Source: Ruminococcus flavefaciens ATCC 19208
GTDB lineage: Bacteria; Bacillota; Clostridia; Oscillospirales; Ruminococcaceae
Direction of reading: 5' to 3'
NCBI RefSeq assembly: GCF_000518765.1
Contig: NZ_KI912489.1
Span: 376,652-440,651, forward strand
DNA length: 64,000 bases
Shown one piece after another: positions 38,048-48,099 of the stretch. A program made the translations under genes and the position numbers. Every line of letters starts with the position of its first letter. The first letter of the stretch is position 1. The notes beneath the pieces were generated by a model. It was not told the DNA's origin and ran no database searches. It saw only the letters and a program-made list of their open reading frames with translations.

Positions 38048-38076
38048 TTGACATTAGGCTGAATATGGTGTATAAT
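38048..38076 (+). promoter_or_regulatory. gltA promoter
   Basis: Perfect TTGACA-N17-TATAAT on the plus strand, about 35 nt before the citrate synthase start. Confidence 0.9.
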
Positions 38077-38109
38077 TAATAATGAATATGTTTTAGGAGT
38101 GTGATCATA

Positions 38110-39468
38110 ATGCCTTCATTCATTTCAGGGGCTAATATTACAGATTTATGCGGCAAACTTGCTGATAATACCGCCATAGATCCAAAACTTTATGAAAAAT
38201 ACCACGTTAAGAGAGGACTCCGCAACAGTGACGGCACAGGTGTAATGGCAGGAATTACCAATATCTGCAACGTTCACGGTTATGTTATGAATGAGGGAGA
38301 AAGAGAGCCTATCCCCGGACAGCTCATCTACAGAGGTTATAATATCAACGATCTTGTTGCCAATGTCGAAGAGGACGACCGCTTCGGATATGAGGAGACG
38401 GCTTTTCTTCTGCTTTTCGGTCATCTTCCGAATGTAAAGGAGCTGAAGACTTTCAGCTCATATATTTCAGTAAAAAGAGATCTCCCCAACGGCTTCGTTG
38501 AGGATATGATACTCAAAGCACCGTCAAAGAATATCATGAACAAGCTGGCACGTTCCGTACTGGCTCTGTATTCCTACGACGATGAGTGCGAGAACAAGGG
38601 ACTTGAAAACGAGATGCGCACGGCTGTGAGCCTTATCGCAAAGCTGCCTGTTATCATGGCTAACGCCTATCAGGTAAAGCGCAGGGTATTCGACAATCAG
38701 AGCATGATAATGCACCCTATAAACTATGAGGAAAACACGGCACAGTGTATTCTTTCGCTTCTCCGTCCCGACAGACAGTACACAAAGGACGAGGCACAGA
38801 TGCTTGACCGCCTTCTCATGTTACAGGCTGAGCACGGCGGCGGAAACAACTCTACATTTACCTGCCGCGTACTTACTTCCTCGGGTACTGATCCTTATTC
38901 TGCTTATTCCTCGGCTATATGCTCACTGAAGGGACCACGTCACGGCGGTGCTAACCTTCAGGTAATAAATATGCTTGACAATTTCAAGGCAAATATCAAG
39001 AACTGGGAGGACGAAGGCGAAGTCGCTGATTATATGCGCAAGACTATCCGCAAGGAGACCAACGACCATTCAGGTCTTATCTACGGTATGGGTCATGCTG
39101 TATATACTATCTCCGACCCGCGTGCAGTTATCCTCAAGAAGAAGGCTTTCGAGCTTGCAAAGGGCAGGGAGATAGAGGCTGAATTCAGGCTTCTTGAGAC
39201 TATCGAACGTCTTACTCCCGAGATATTCCTCGAAATGAAGGGCAATACAAAGACAATGTGCGCTAATGTTGATATGTATTCGGGACTTGTTTACAGAATG
39301 CTCGGTATTCCCGAGGAGCTTTTCACTCCGCTTTTTGCTATCGCTCGTATGGCAGGCTGGGCTGCTCACCGCATGGAGGAGATACTTACAGGCGGAAGGA
39401 TCATACGTCCTGCTTACAAGGCTATTGCAAAGGAAAAGGAATACATAAAGCTCGAAGAGCGCGAATGA
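38110..39468 (+). CDS. gltA: citrate synthase
   Basis: Condenses acetyl-CoA and oxaloacetate to citrate, the entry to glutamate synthesis in anaerobes. 452 residues: GQLIYRGYNINDL, AEHGGGNNSTFTCRV, GPRHGGANL, and the active-site YGMGHAVYTISDPRA. AGGAG is 10 nt before the ATG at 38110 but only 1 nt before an upstream in-frame GTG, so the ATG is chosen. Starts a long co-directional run. Confidence 0.94.
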   Translation: MPSFISGANITDLCGKLADNTAIDPKLYEKYHVKRGLRNSDGTGVMAGITNICNVHGYVMNEGEREPIPGQLIYRGYNINDLVANVEEDDRFGYEETAFLLLFGHLPNVKELKTFSSYISVKRDLPNGFVEDMILKAPSKNIMNKLARSVLALYSYDDECENKGLENEMRTAVSLIAKLPVIMANAYQVKRRVFDNQSMIMHPINYEENTAQCILSLLRPDRQYTKDEAQMLDRLLMLQAEHGGGNNSTFTCRVLTSSGTDPYSAYSSAICSLKGPRHGGANLQVINMLDNFKANIKNWEDEGEVADYMRKTIRKETNDHSGLIYGMGHAVYTISDPRAVILKKKAFELAKGREIEAEFRLLETIERLTPEIFLEMKGNTKTMCANVDMYSGLVYRMLGIPEELFTPLFAIARMAGWAAHRMEEILTGGRIIRPAYKAIAKEKEYIKLEERE

Positions 39469-39476
39469 TCTGAATT

Positions 39477-40811
39477 ATGAAAAAAATTTCATTGCTGACG
39501 GCTGCTGTACTTTCAGTGTCGGGGCTCAGCGGCTGTACCTTCGGTGCGAGCATAGATACGCTGATGGCTCCGCCTAAGCTCAGTGTGGAGCAGGAGCAGA
39601 TATATTCTGCGCTGACAAACTCCGAGGGAACGGCTATAAGCCTTAAATACCCCAAATCCGGAAAATACCTCTCTGCCTTCATCATTGAGGATATCGACGG
39701 TGACGGCGGAAACGAGGCTATCGTTTTCTATGAGAGAACAAATCATGCAGCCGATGAAAATCCGCTGCGTATAAATATACTCGATAAGGACGAAAACGGC
39801 TGGCATTCGGGACAGGCAATGGCAGCAGAGGGCAGCGAGATAGAAAAGGTCATTATATCGAAGCTCGGTACTAATGACCGTCTGAATATAATCATCGGAA
39901 CGAGCCTTATAAACCGTTCCGAAAAGAACGTGTCTATATACAACTACGCCGACGGCGTATTGCAGGACACTACATTCTCGAATTCCTATTCGTTTTTCGA
40001 TGTTACCGATCTGGATATGGACGGTCACAACGAGTTTCTCAGGCTTACGGGCGCGTCAGGCGGCGAGCCTGCTGTCGCCGAGGCTTACGAGCTTAACGAA
40101 GAAGGCAAATACTATATGAAATCTCAGCCCCTCAGCGGTAATTTTACTGAATTCGACAATATCAGCTACGGCAAGGTCGGAAGCAAGGGAAAGGGTCTGT
40201 ATATAGACGCTCTTTCGGGCACAGGCACTGTTCAGACTGATATAATATATATGGAAAGGGACGGAGATGACTTCTCCCTGAAAAAAGTATTCGATACGCC
40301 TGAAGAATCGGCAAAGACCATCAGGACAGCTGGCTGTTCCTCATTTGATGTGGACGGCGACGGCAAGCCCGATATGCCATTTCAGTTTATAGCACCATGT
40401 TATGAGGGCAAGGCAGAGGGCGAACAGCTCAAGCTTACCGAATGGAAAACAATAAACAGCGATAATAAGCTTGAACACTGCTATACCTCGTATTACAGCC
40501 TGAATGACGGATATATCTTCATATTCCCCGAAAAGTGGGAGAATAAAGTTACTATAAAGCGCGATATAGTCAAAGATGAGATAGTTTTCTGCACCTACAG
40601 CGATGAAGGTATCGGCAGGGAGCTTCTCCGTATTTTCTGTGCGGAGGATCCTCCGTCACGTGAGGATCGTATCACAGACGGATATATGCTGATGCATTCC
40701 AAGGGCGAATCTTCCTATCTTGCGTGTATCGGTTCTGATCCCGATACTGAAAATGACGGTCTGAACATAACGCCTGCTGATGCGGCTATAGGATTCAGAT
40801 TCAGGGATTGA
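39477..40811 (+). CDS. lipoprotein with FG-GAP-like calcium loops
   Basis: 444 residues. Signal peptide with lipobox LSGC (Cys20). The mature part contains repeated Asp-rich loops IEDIDGDGGNEAIVF, VTDLDMDGHNEFLRL and SFDVDGDGKPDMPFQ, spaced as in FG-GAP/VCBS beta-propeller repeats. Exported and membrane-anchored. Lies 8 bp after gltA and just before a two-component system, so a sensory accessory role is possible but unproven. Confidence 0.8.
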   Translation: MKKISLLTAAVLSVSGLSGCTFGASIDTLMAPPKLSVEQEQIYSALTNSEGTAISLKYPKSGKYLSAFIIEDIDGDGGNEAIVFYERTNHAADENPLRINILDKDENGWHSGQAMAAEGSEIEKVIISKLGTNDRLNIIIGTSLINRSEKNVSIYNYADGVLQDTTFSNSYSFFDVTDLDMDGHNEFLRLTGASGGEPAVAEAYELNEEGKYYMKSQPLSGNFTEFDNISYGKVGSKGKGLYIDALSGTGTVQTDIIYMERDGDDFSLKKVFDTPEESAKTIRTAGCSSFDVDGDGKPDMPFQFIAPCYEGKAEGEQLKLTEWKTINSDNKLEHCYTSYYSLNDGYIFIFPEKWENKVTIKRDIVKDEIVFCTYSDEGIGRELLRIFCAEDPPSREDRITDGYMLMHSKGESSYLACIGSDPDTENDGLNITPADAAIGFRFRD

Positions 40812-40844
40812 TACACAGAAACTCATTCATAAGGAGTGAAACAG

Positions 40845-41546
40845 ATGAAACGTATACTTATATGCGAGGACGAGGATACTATCCGCGAATTCGTTGTCAT
40901 AAACCTCAAACGTGCAGGTTATGACGTTGTTGATGTAAACTGCGGAGAAGCAGCACTCAAGACCTTTGAGGCTGAACACGGGAATTTCGATATCGTTCTC
41001 CTTGATATAATGATGCCGGGCATAGACGGCTTTACCGTATGCAAAAAGATACGTGAAAAAAGCTCGACTATCGGTATCATAATGCTTACTGCAAGAACTC
41101 AGGAAATGGACAAGGTCAGCGGACTTATGATAGGCGCTGACGATTATATCACAAAGCCGTTTTCACCTTCTGAGCTTACTGCCCGTGTTGACGCTATATA
41201 CAGGCGTGTGTGCATGAGCTTTATCAAGAATGAAAAGCAGTCTGTCATAGAGAGCGGACCTTTCGTGCTCAATCTCAAAAGCCGTACAGTCACAAAGGAC
41301 GGTGTTCAGATAGAGCTTACACAGGTAGAGTATCAGATACTGGAATTCTTTATGAACAACAAGAACACAGCTCTTGACCGTGCAAGCATACTCAACCACA
41401 TATGGGGCGAGAGCTATTACGGCGACGACAAGATAGTCGATGTTAATATCAGGCGTATACGCATGAAAATAGAGGAAGAACCGTCGAGCCCGAAATACAT
41501 AATAACCATATGGGGCTACGGATACAAATGGAATGACATTCAGTAA
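40845..41546 (+). CDS. OmpR-family response regulator
   Basis: 233 residues: receiver domain with acidic pocket CEDED, phospho-acceptor Asp in DIVLLDIMMPGIDG and Lys in ITKPFSPSEL, then a C-terminal winged helix (VEYQILEFFMNN ... VDVNIRRIRMKIE). The ATG at 40845 is chosen for its 8-nt spacing from AAGGAG. Stop and start of the kinase gene overlap by 1 bp. Confidence 0.95.
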   Translation: MKRILICEDEDTIREFVVINLKRAGYDVVDVNCGEAALKTFEAEHGNFDIVLLDIMMPGIDGFTVCKKIREKSSTIGIIMLTARTQEMDKVSGLMIGADDYITKPFSPSELTARVDAIYRRVCMSFIKNEKQSVIESGPFVLNLKSRTVTKDGVQIELTQVEYQILEFFMNNKNTALDRASILNHIWGESYYGDDKIVDVNIRRIRMKIEEEPSSPKYIITIWGYGYKWNDIQ

Positions 41547-42949
41547 TGGCTAAAAAGAGTATCACAAAGCGATGGATGTTCAATAATCTGGGTGTTGTTG
41601 TCCTCGCACTTCTTGTCATAGACATGGCTATAGTCTATGCGATACAGAATTATTTCTACAGCTCTGCAAAGCAGTATCTTGTCTCAAAGCTGAATGCAGT
41701 TACAAGTATCCTGAGTATGCATTCTCAGGACAGCTCTGCGAATTTCTCATCGGAAATGAGAAATATGCTCGAGACCTTCAACGAAAAAGACAAGATAGAG
41801 CTCATGGCTGTAAACTCAAAAGGAAGAGTAGTCCTTACCTCATCGGGGTTTTCGCCCGATGCTGATGATGTGATGCCTGACTATGTAAAGGCTATGGAAT
41901 CGGGTGAGGGCTCGCACATATACAAGCTTGGCGGCGGTGAAAAGGTTCTTGCGGTATCAATGCCCATATCTTCAATGAGCAGTGAATACAGTGCAGTAAG
42001 AATGGTCACATCGCTTACCGATATAGACAATACAATAAAGACATATACAGCTGCGGTAATGATAGTATGCCTGATAATTATTCTTATAATAGTTATTACA
42101 GGTCTGTATTTCGCAGGCTCTATCGTAAGACCTATCAGACAGATAAGCGGCATCGCCCGAAAATACGCGATGGGTGATTTCACGACCCGAATCGACAATG
42201 ACAGCGATGACGAGATAGGCGACCTCTGTACTGCCATAAACAATATGGCGGACGAGCTTTCAACTGCCGAGGCTATGAAGAATGAGTTCATTTCCTCCGT
42301 ATCCCATGAGCTGAGAACTCCCCTTACTGCTATAAAGGGCTGGGCTGAAACGCTTATGATAGACGGGGGCGGCAGTCCCGACACCATGAAAAAGGGTGTC
42401 AAAGTAATAGTGAATGAGGCAGAGCGTTTGTCGCAGATGGTCGAGGAGCTCCTTGACTTCTCACGTATGCAGAACGGACACTTCACACTTCAGAATGCAA
42501 ATATGGATATCCTCGCCGAGCTTGGCGACGCTGTGCTCATATACAGCGACAAGGCAAGGCGTGAAGATAAAAAGATAATTTATGACGAGCCTGAGATGCT
42601 TCCTTTCGTATTCGGCGACAAGAACCGTATCAGACAGGTATTCATAAATGTTATCGACAATGCTGTCAAATATTCCTCAGCAGGCGATACTGTTACAATA
42701 AAAGCCTATGAATCTGGCGACAGTGTTATTGTTGCGGTTTCGGATACAGGTCTCGGCATAAAACAGTCAGACCTTGCAAAGGTAAAGACGAAATTCTACA
42801 AGGCAAATCATACACGCCGCGGCTCAGGTATCGGTCTTGCCGTTGCAGACGAGATAATCAGTATGCACGGCGGAAAGCTTGATATCGACAGTGAGGGCGA
42901 GGGAAAGGGTACTACAGTTACCATATCCCTTCCTGCGGTCAGGTCGTAA
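41546..42949 (+). CDS. sensor histidine kinase
   Basis: 467 residues: membrane helix near 13-33, extracytoplasmic sensor of about 130 residues, second helix near 170-190, HAMP domain, H-box SSVSHELRTPLTAIKGW, N-box NVIDNAVKYSS, G-boxes DTGLGIKQ and GSGIGLAV. Architecture like PhoR/WalK without a PAS domain. Pairs with the regulator just upstream. The signal is unknown. Confidence 0.94.
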   Translation: MAKKSITKRWMFNNLGVVVLALLVIDMAIVYAIQNYFYSSAKQYLVSKLNAVTSILSMHSQDSSANFSSEMRNMLETFNEKDKIELMAVNSKGRVVLTSSGFSPDADDVMPDYVKAMESGEGSHIYKLGGGEKVLAVSMPISSMSSEYSAVRMVTSLTDIDNTIKTYTAAVMIVCLIIILIIVITGLYFAGSIVRPIRQISGIARKYAMGDFTTRIDNDSDDEIGDLCTAINNMADELSTAEAMKNEFISSVSHELRTPLTAIKGWAETLMIDGGGSPDTMKKGVKVIVNEAERLSQMVEELLDFSRMQNGHFTLQNANMDILAELGDAVLIYSDKARREDKKIIYDEPEMLPFVFGDKNRIRQVFINVIDNAVKYSSAGDTVTIKAYESGDSVIVAVSDTGLGIKQSDLAKVKTKFYKANHTRRGSGIGLAVADEIISMHGGKLDIDSEGEGKGTTVTISLPAVRS

Positions 42950-42984
42950 GGCATAAGCATTACTATTTTCGATAAGGTGAAATA

Positions 42985-44061
42985 ATGGGAAACAATAATA
43001 CTTCAAATACAAATGAAAAATTCAAATCAAAAATAGGCGGTCAGGCGCTTGTTGAGGGCATAATGATGCTCGGACCAACTACAGGTGCTATGGCTTGCAG
43101 ACTCCCCGACGGAACTATAGACCTTGAAACATGGGATGAAAACAACGGAAAGAACGCTCCGTGGTACAGAAAAGTTCCCCTTGTAAGGGGCTGTACCAAT
43201 TTCGTCATATCTCTCACCAAGGGATATAAATATATGATGAAGTCTGCCGAAAAGCAGATGGTCGATGAGGACGAGGAAGACGACAAGAATAAGGACAAGA
43301 AAAAAGCAAAAGCCGAAAAGACTGAGAATGCTGCGGCTGAAACTGCTACTGATATCGCTGCTGTTGAGGATACTGCCGACAAGACTGCGGAGGCTCCCGA
43401 AAACAGCGATACAGAGAAAAAGGAAGAGAAAGAAAAGGACACAGTCACCGATATCTTCATGTATCTGGGCATACTTCTCGGTGTTGCAATGGCAATAGGA
43501 CTTTTTGTGTTCCTGCCTAAGTGGCTTGTGGGACTTATCCCGTCTATAAAGGAGCACCGCATTATCCGTTCACTTCTTGAGGGCATTGTAAAGATAGTGC
43601 TCTTTGTGCTGTATATGTACCTTGTGAGCCTTATGAAGGACATCAAAAGGCAGTATATGTACCACGGCGCAGAGCATAAGACAATTGCCTGCCATGAGGC
43701 TGAGCTGCCCCTTACTGTGGAGAATGTCCGCAAGCAGACACGTTTCCATAAGCGCTGCGGTACAAGCTTTATATTCATTGTGCTTATCGTAAGCATACTC
43801 GTTATGTGCCTTGTACCATTTACGGTAACATGGCAGCGTATCGTTGCATCACTGGTGCTTCTTCCCCTTGTTGTGGGAATTTCATATGAGTGCATACGTC
43901 TGGCAGGAAATAACGATAATATCTTTACAAGGATATTATCCGCTCCCGGACTTGCTATGCAGCGCATAACAACCCGTGAGCCCGACGACAGCATGATAGA
44001 GATTGCTATTGCAGCTATGAAGCCTTGTATACCTGAGGACAAGGAGGAGGACAAGTGGTAA
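42985..44061 (+). CDS. DUF1385 (YqhQ-like) membrane protein
   Basis: 358 residues. N-terminal GGQALVEGIMMLGPTTGAMA and central YMYHGAEHKTIACHEAELP with TRFHKRCGTSFIF are the family hallmarks (conserved His/Glu/Cys). About four membrane segments. Between the two conserved halves lies an unusually long Lys/Glu/Ala-rich stretch (about 90-150). Family function unknown; the gene commonly precedes prmC, as here. Confidence 0.9.
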   Translation: MGNNNTSNTNEKFKSKIGGQALVEGIMMLGPTTGAMACRLPDGTIDLETWDENNGKNAPWYRKVPLVRGCTNFVISLTKGYKYMMKSAEKQMVDEDEEDDKNKDKKKAKAEKTENAAAETATDIAAVEDTADKTAEAPENSDTEKKEEKEKDTVTDIFMYLGILLGVAMAIGLFVFLPKWLVGLIPSIKEHRIIRSLLEGIVKIVLFVLYMYLVSLMKDIKRQYMYHGAEHKTIACHEAELPLTVENVRKQTRFHKRCGTSFIFIVLIVSILVMCLVPFTVTWQRIVASLVLLPLVVGISYECIRLAGNNDNIFTRILSAPGLAMQRITTREPDDSMIEIAIAAMKPCIPEDKEEDKW

Positions 44062-44930
44062 GCCGAAGCGAGCTTTTCGCAGAGTGCCGCCGCCTTATCG
44101 CACAGCGCGATGAGGATACGGCTGACTTTGATACCACCTGTATCTTTCAGGACCTGCTCGGTGACAAAAATCCCATGTTTCTGCCGAAAGAGCCTGTATC
44201 TGACGCGAAAGCCGCCGAGATACGTTCCCTTGCGAAAAGGCGCTCGGAGGGCTATCCCTTGCAGTATCTTCTGGGACAGTGGGAGTTCTGGGGCTGCAAT
44301 TTCAAGGTAGGCGAGGGCGTACTTATACCGCGCCCCGATACAGAAACTCTTGTGGAGCAGGTGCTCGACATCTGCCGCAGGGAGAAACTGAAAGCACCTA
44401 AGATAGCAGACCTTTGCAGCGGAAGCGGCTGTATCGCAGTAGCTCTTAAAAAAGAGCTTCCCGAAGCCGATGTTTACGCTGTTGAGCTTTCAGACGCTGC
44501 ACTTGGCTATTTAAAGCAGAATACTGCCGCAAACGGCTGCGGCGATATACATATTATAAAGGGCGATGCGCTGAAAAGAGAGACAGCAATGTCTCTTACG
44601 GGACTTGATATACTCGTCAGCAATCCCCCCTATCTTACATCGCAGGACATGAGTGAGCTTCAGACGGAGGTAAGATATGAACCTGAATCCGCGCTTTTCG
44701 GCGGAGAGGACGGGCTCGGATTTTACAGAGCCATGACGGAGCTGTGGAAAACGTCCGTTAAAGACGGCGGCTTCATTGCCTATGAATTCGGCATGGGTCA
44801 GCACGACGACGTAAAAGCCATACTTGAAAGTAACTGCTTCACAGATGTGGAGCTTAGAAAAGACGGCGGCGGTATAATAAGAACAGCAGCCGCACGTAAT
44901 ATTATTGAAAATAAATCAGCATTAATGTAA
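44055..44930 (+). CDS. prmC: peptide chain release factor N5-glutamine methyltransferase
   Basis: Methylates the GGQ glutamine of RF1/RF2. 291 residues: N-terminal helical domain, SAM motif [14 protein letters not shown] (about 118-131) and NPPY at 190-193. Starts at a GTG that overlaps the previous gene by 7 bp, with GGAGG 4 nt upstream. prfA, the usual neighbour, is absent here. Confidence 0.94.
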   Translation: MVSRSELFAECRRLIAQRDEDTADFDTTCIFQDLLGDKNPMFLPKEPVSDAKAAEIRSLAKRRSEGYPLQYLLGQWEFWGCNFKVGEGVLIPRPDTETLVEQVLDICRREKLKAPKIADLCSGSGCIAVALKKELPEADVYAVELSDAALGYLKQNTAANGCGDIHIIKGDALKRETAMSLTGLDILVSNPPYLTSQDMSELQTEVRYEPESALFGGEDGLGFYRAMTELWKTSVKDGGFIAYEFGMGQHDDVKAILESNCFTDVELRKDGGGIIRTAAARNIIENKSALM

Positions 44931-44949
44931 CAGATCGGAGGAAATACCA

Positions 44950-46125
44950 ATGGCAAAGAAAGAGCTTGCTAAAAAGCCAACTGTTGTAAAGGTCACTACA
45001 AAAGAGGATAAAAAGACTGCTCTTGACGGAGCTCTCAAGCAGATAGAAAAGAAATACGGCGCAGGCGCAGTTATGCGTCTCGGTCAGACCAAGACACTTG
45101 ATGTAGCTGCTATACCTACAGGCTCTATGACTCTGGATATGGCACTGGGCATAGGCGGAGTCCCCCGCGGACGTATCGTTGAGATATACGGACCCGAAAG
45201 CTCGGGTAAGACTACAGTTGCACTTTCCATAGTTGCTCAGGCTCAGAAGGCAGGCGGTGAGGCTGCTTTCATCGACGTTGAACACGCTCTCGATCCTGTA
45301 TACGCTAAATCTCTCGGAGTAAACATCGACGATCTCCTCGTATCACAGCCTGACAGCGGTGAGCAGGCACTTGAAATTGCCGAGGCTCTTATCCGTTCGG
45401 GTGCTATCGACGTTATCGTACTTGACTCTATCGCTGCTATGACCACCCGTGCCGAAATAGACGGCGAAATGGGCGACCTCCATGTGGGACAGCTTGCAAG
45501 ACTTATGTCACAGGCTATGAGAAAGCTTACAGCAGCTATCTCAAAGTCAAACTGTGTTGCTATATTCATAAACCAGATCCGTGAAAAGATCGGTGTTATG
45601 TACGGAAATCCCGAAACTACCCCCGGCGGACGCGCTCTGAAGTTCTATTCATCGGTGCGTATCGAGGTAAGAAAGGGCGAGATACTCAAATCAGGCACAG
45701 ACGTTATCGGTGCGACAACAAAGTGCAAGATAGTAAAGAACAAGGTAGCACCGCCTTTCAAGGAGTGTCAGTTCGACCTCATGTACGGTACGGGCATATC
45801 CCGTACAGGCGAGGTGCTCGACCTTGCCGTTGATCTTGATATCATCAAGAAGGGCGGCTCATGGTTCAGCTATAAGGATCAGAAGCTTGGACAGGGACGA
45901 GATAACGTCAAGGAGCTGCTCCAGAATGATGAGAACCTTATGAAGGAGATCGAGGAGCAGATACTTGCTCACAAGGACGAGCTTGATAATGCTCCGAAGA
46001 AGAGCAGCAAGGCAAGTGCAGAGGCTGAAGCTCCCAAGGCTGAGAGCAGTGCAGCTGCTGATAATGAAGATGTTCTCGCAAACTTTGACGAGGATTTTGA
46101 GGAGTTCACTCCTGCTGAGGAATAA
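44950..46125 (+). CDS. recA: recombinase RecA
   Basis: Forms filaments on single-stranded DNA for recombination and SOS induction. 391 residues: Walker [10 protein letters not shown] (81-89), IDVEHALDP, Walker [28 protein letters not shown]. Both tails are longer than in E. coli, with a Lys-rich N-terminus and an acidic/Ala-rich C-terminus. GGAGG upstream. I see no LexA box in the 20-bp gap, as expected inside an operon. Confidence 0.97.
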   Translation: MAKKELAKKPTVVKVTTKEDKKTALDGALKQIEKKYGAGAVMRLGQTKTLDVAAIPTGSMTLDMALGIGGVPRGRIVEIYGPESSGKTTVALSIVAQAQKAGGEAAFIDVEHALDPVYAKSLGVNIDDLLVSQPDSGEQALEIAEALIRSGAIDVIVLDSIAAMTTRAEIDGEMGDLHVGQLARLMSQAMRKLTAAISKSNCVAIFINQIREKIGVMYGNPETTPGGRALKFYSSVRIEVRKGEILKSGTDVIGATTKCKIVKNKVAPPFKECQFDLMYGTGISRTGEVLDLAVDLDIIKKGGSWFSYKDQKLGQGRDNVKELLQNDENLMKEIEEQILAHKDELDNAPKKSSKASAEAEAPKAESSAAADNEDVLANFDEDFEEFTPAEE

Positions 46126-46766
46126 TGAAGATAACCTCGGTCACGCGATATAAAGGCTCGACCTACGAAGCGGAGCTTGATGACGGACGAAAGCTGTATC
46201 TCCATGCTGATATCATAACCGATTACGGTATACACGCAGGTATGGAGACAGAACGTGACGAACTCAGGAAGATAATATACGCTTCCAATTTTCGCAGAGC
46301 CTATCAGCGGGCGCTATACCTGCTGGATTACAGAGACTACACTTATTCGGAAATGTTTAAAAAGCTCATGGAGAACTATAAAAGCGAGCCGCTGTGTACG
46401 GCGGTAATGAAAAGGCTTACAGAGCATGGCTTTATAGATGATGTGAGATATGCCGAGCGTATGGCGAGAAAGCTTGTGGAAGTCAAGAAATACGGCTACA
46501 GGCGTTCAAAGCGCGAGATAATGCAGAAAGGCATAGATCAGTACACAGCCGAGGATGCTCTCACACCTTATTCGGAAGCCTTTTACGAGAATATACTGGA
46601 GCTTCTGCGGACAAAGCATTCCCGATATCTCACAGATCGTGAGGATAGAAAAACAATAGAAAAGGTCAAAAGTGCTCTTGTGCGGTACGGCTATGATTTT
46701 ACCGAGATAAACCGTGCTGTGAAGGAATACTTCGAGAACACCGACAGACCTGAGGAGGATAACTGA
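46125..46766 (+). CDS. recX: RecA regulator RecX
   Basis: 213 residues, made of three-helix RecX repeats: ALYLLDYRDYTYSEMFKKL, HGFIDDVRYAERMARKLVEVKKYG and YGYDFTEINRAVKEYF. Modulates RecA filaments. Start overlaps the recA stop by 1 bp (TAATG), so translation is coupled. Confidence 0.92.
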   Translation: MKITSVTRYKGSTYEAELDDGRKLYLHADIITDYGIHAGMETERDELRKIIYASNFRRAYQRALYLLDYRDYTYSEMFKKLMENYKSEPLCTAVMKRLTEHGFIDDVRYAERMARKLVEVKKYGYRRSKREIMQKGIDQYTAEDALTPYSEAFYENILELLRTKHSRYLTDREDRKTIEKVKSALVRYGYDFTEINRAVKEYFENTDRPEEDN

Positions 46767-46767
46767 T

Positions 46768-48099
46768 ATGGCGATCAAGGTTGGTATGGTATCCCTTGGC
46801 TGTTCAAAAAATCTTGTAGATTCAGAGCGTATGCTCTATAAACTGAAAAGTCACGGATATCAGCTGGTAACAGAGCCGGGACTTGCCGATGTTGCGGTAG
46901 TCAATACCTGCGGATTTATCAAGTCTGCAAAGGAAGAGGCTATAGATACCATTCTTGAACTTGGAAAACTCAAAGAAGAGGGAACGCTTAAAAAGATAAT
47001 CATAACAGGCTGTCTCGTTGAGAGATACAAGGAGGAGGCTGCCGAGCAGTTCCCCGAGGCAGACGCTGTTATAGGCATAGGCGATACCAAGGATATCGTC
47101 GATATCTTAGATCAGGTGCTTGCAGGCGAACGCTGCGTACACTTTGCACCTAAGCTCGATGCAGAGCTAAGCGGTGAAAGGATAATATCCACACTGCCGT
47201 TTTTCACATATCTTAAAGTAGCCGAGGGCTGCTCAAACTGCTGTACCTACTGTGCTATACCCCTTATAAGAGGCAAATTCCGCAGCGTACCTATGGAAGA
47301 TGTGCTCAAAGAAGCGCGTTTCCTTGCTGAGAACGGAGTTACCGAGCTGGTAGTCATAGCGCAGGATACTGCACTTTACGGAAATGACCTTTACGGTGAG
47401 CCCAAGCTTGCGGAGCTTCTTACCGAGTTATGCAAAATAGATGGTCTGCGTTGGATACGCACTCTTTACTGCTATCCCGAGCGCATCACAGACGAGCTTC
47501 TCGATGTTATTGCCCGTGAAGATAAGATAGTAAAGTATCTTGAGATACCCATACAGCACTGCAACGGAGATATACTTTCCCGTATGAACCGCTGGGGCGA
47601 TACGGAGAAGCTTGAAGCACTCTTTGCTCATATAAGAGAAAAAGTTCCGAATATCATACTCAGGACTACGCTTATCACAGGCTTCCCCGGAGAGACAAAG
47701 GAGCAGTTTGAAGAGCTTGCGGAGTTTGTTAAGAGAGTCCGCTTTGACAGGCTTGGCTGTTTTGCTTATTCCCGTGAAGAGGGAACAAAGGCTTATGACT
47801 TCCCCAATCAGATCGACGAGGAGACTGCCGCTCACCGTGCAGATATAATCATGGAGCAGCAGATGCTCATAAGCTGCGAAAACAATGAAAAGCTTATGGA
47901 CGCGGAGTTTACTGCGGTAGTTGAGGGCTTTGACAAGTTCGGTGAATGCTGGTTCGGCAGAACTGCACTTGACGCTCCCGATATAGACGGAAAGGTGTTC
48001 TTCACATCGGAAACACCACTTGAGATCGGAGATTATGTAAAGATAAGGATCACCGATACACTTGATTACGATTTGATAGGAGAGGTGATAGAACAATGA
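46768..48099 (+). CDS. rimO: ribosomal protein S12 methylthiotransferase
   Basis: Radical-SAM enzyme that modifies Asp of uS12. 443 residues: N-terminal UPF0004 domain with Cys in SLGCSKNLVDSE, NTCGF and TGCLVERY; radical SAM cluster GCSNCCTYCAIP (C-x3-C-x2-C); C-terminal TRAM domain. MVSLGCSKNLVDSE separates RimO from MiaB. Follows recX by 1 bp. Confidence 0.96.
   Translation: MAIKVGMVSLGCSKNLVDSERMLYKLKSHGYQLVTEPGLADVAVVNTCGFIKSAKEEAIDTILELGKLKEEGTLKKIIITGCLVERYKEEAAEQFPEADAVIGIGDTKDIVDILDQVLAGERCVHFAPKLDAELSGERIISTLPFFTYLKVAEGCSNCCTYCAIPLIRGKFRSVPMEDVLKEARFLAENGVTELVVIAQDTALYGNDLYGEPKLAELLTELCKIDGLRWIRTLYCYPERITDELLDVIAREDKIVKYLEIPIQHCNGDILSRMNRWGDTEKLEALFAHIREKVPNIILRTTLITGFPGETKEQFEELAEFVKRVRFDRLGCFAYSREEGTKAYDFPNQIDEETAAHRADIIMEQQMLISCENNEKLMDAEFTAVVEGFDKFGECWFGRTALDAPDIDGKVFFTSETPLEIGDYVKIRITDTLDYDLIGEVIEQ

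Noticed and set aside
43041..44054. 337-codon minus-strand ORF opposite the DUF1385 gene
   Set aside because: Low-complexity Ser/Phe shadow of the Lys/Glu-rich plus-strand gene; no domain and no ribosome site.
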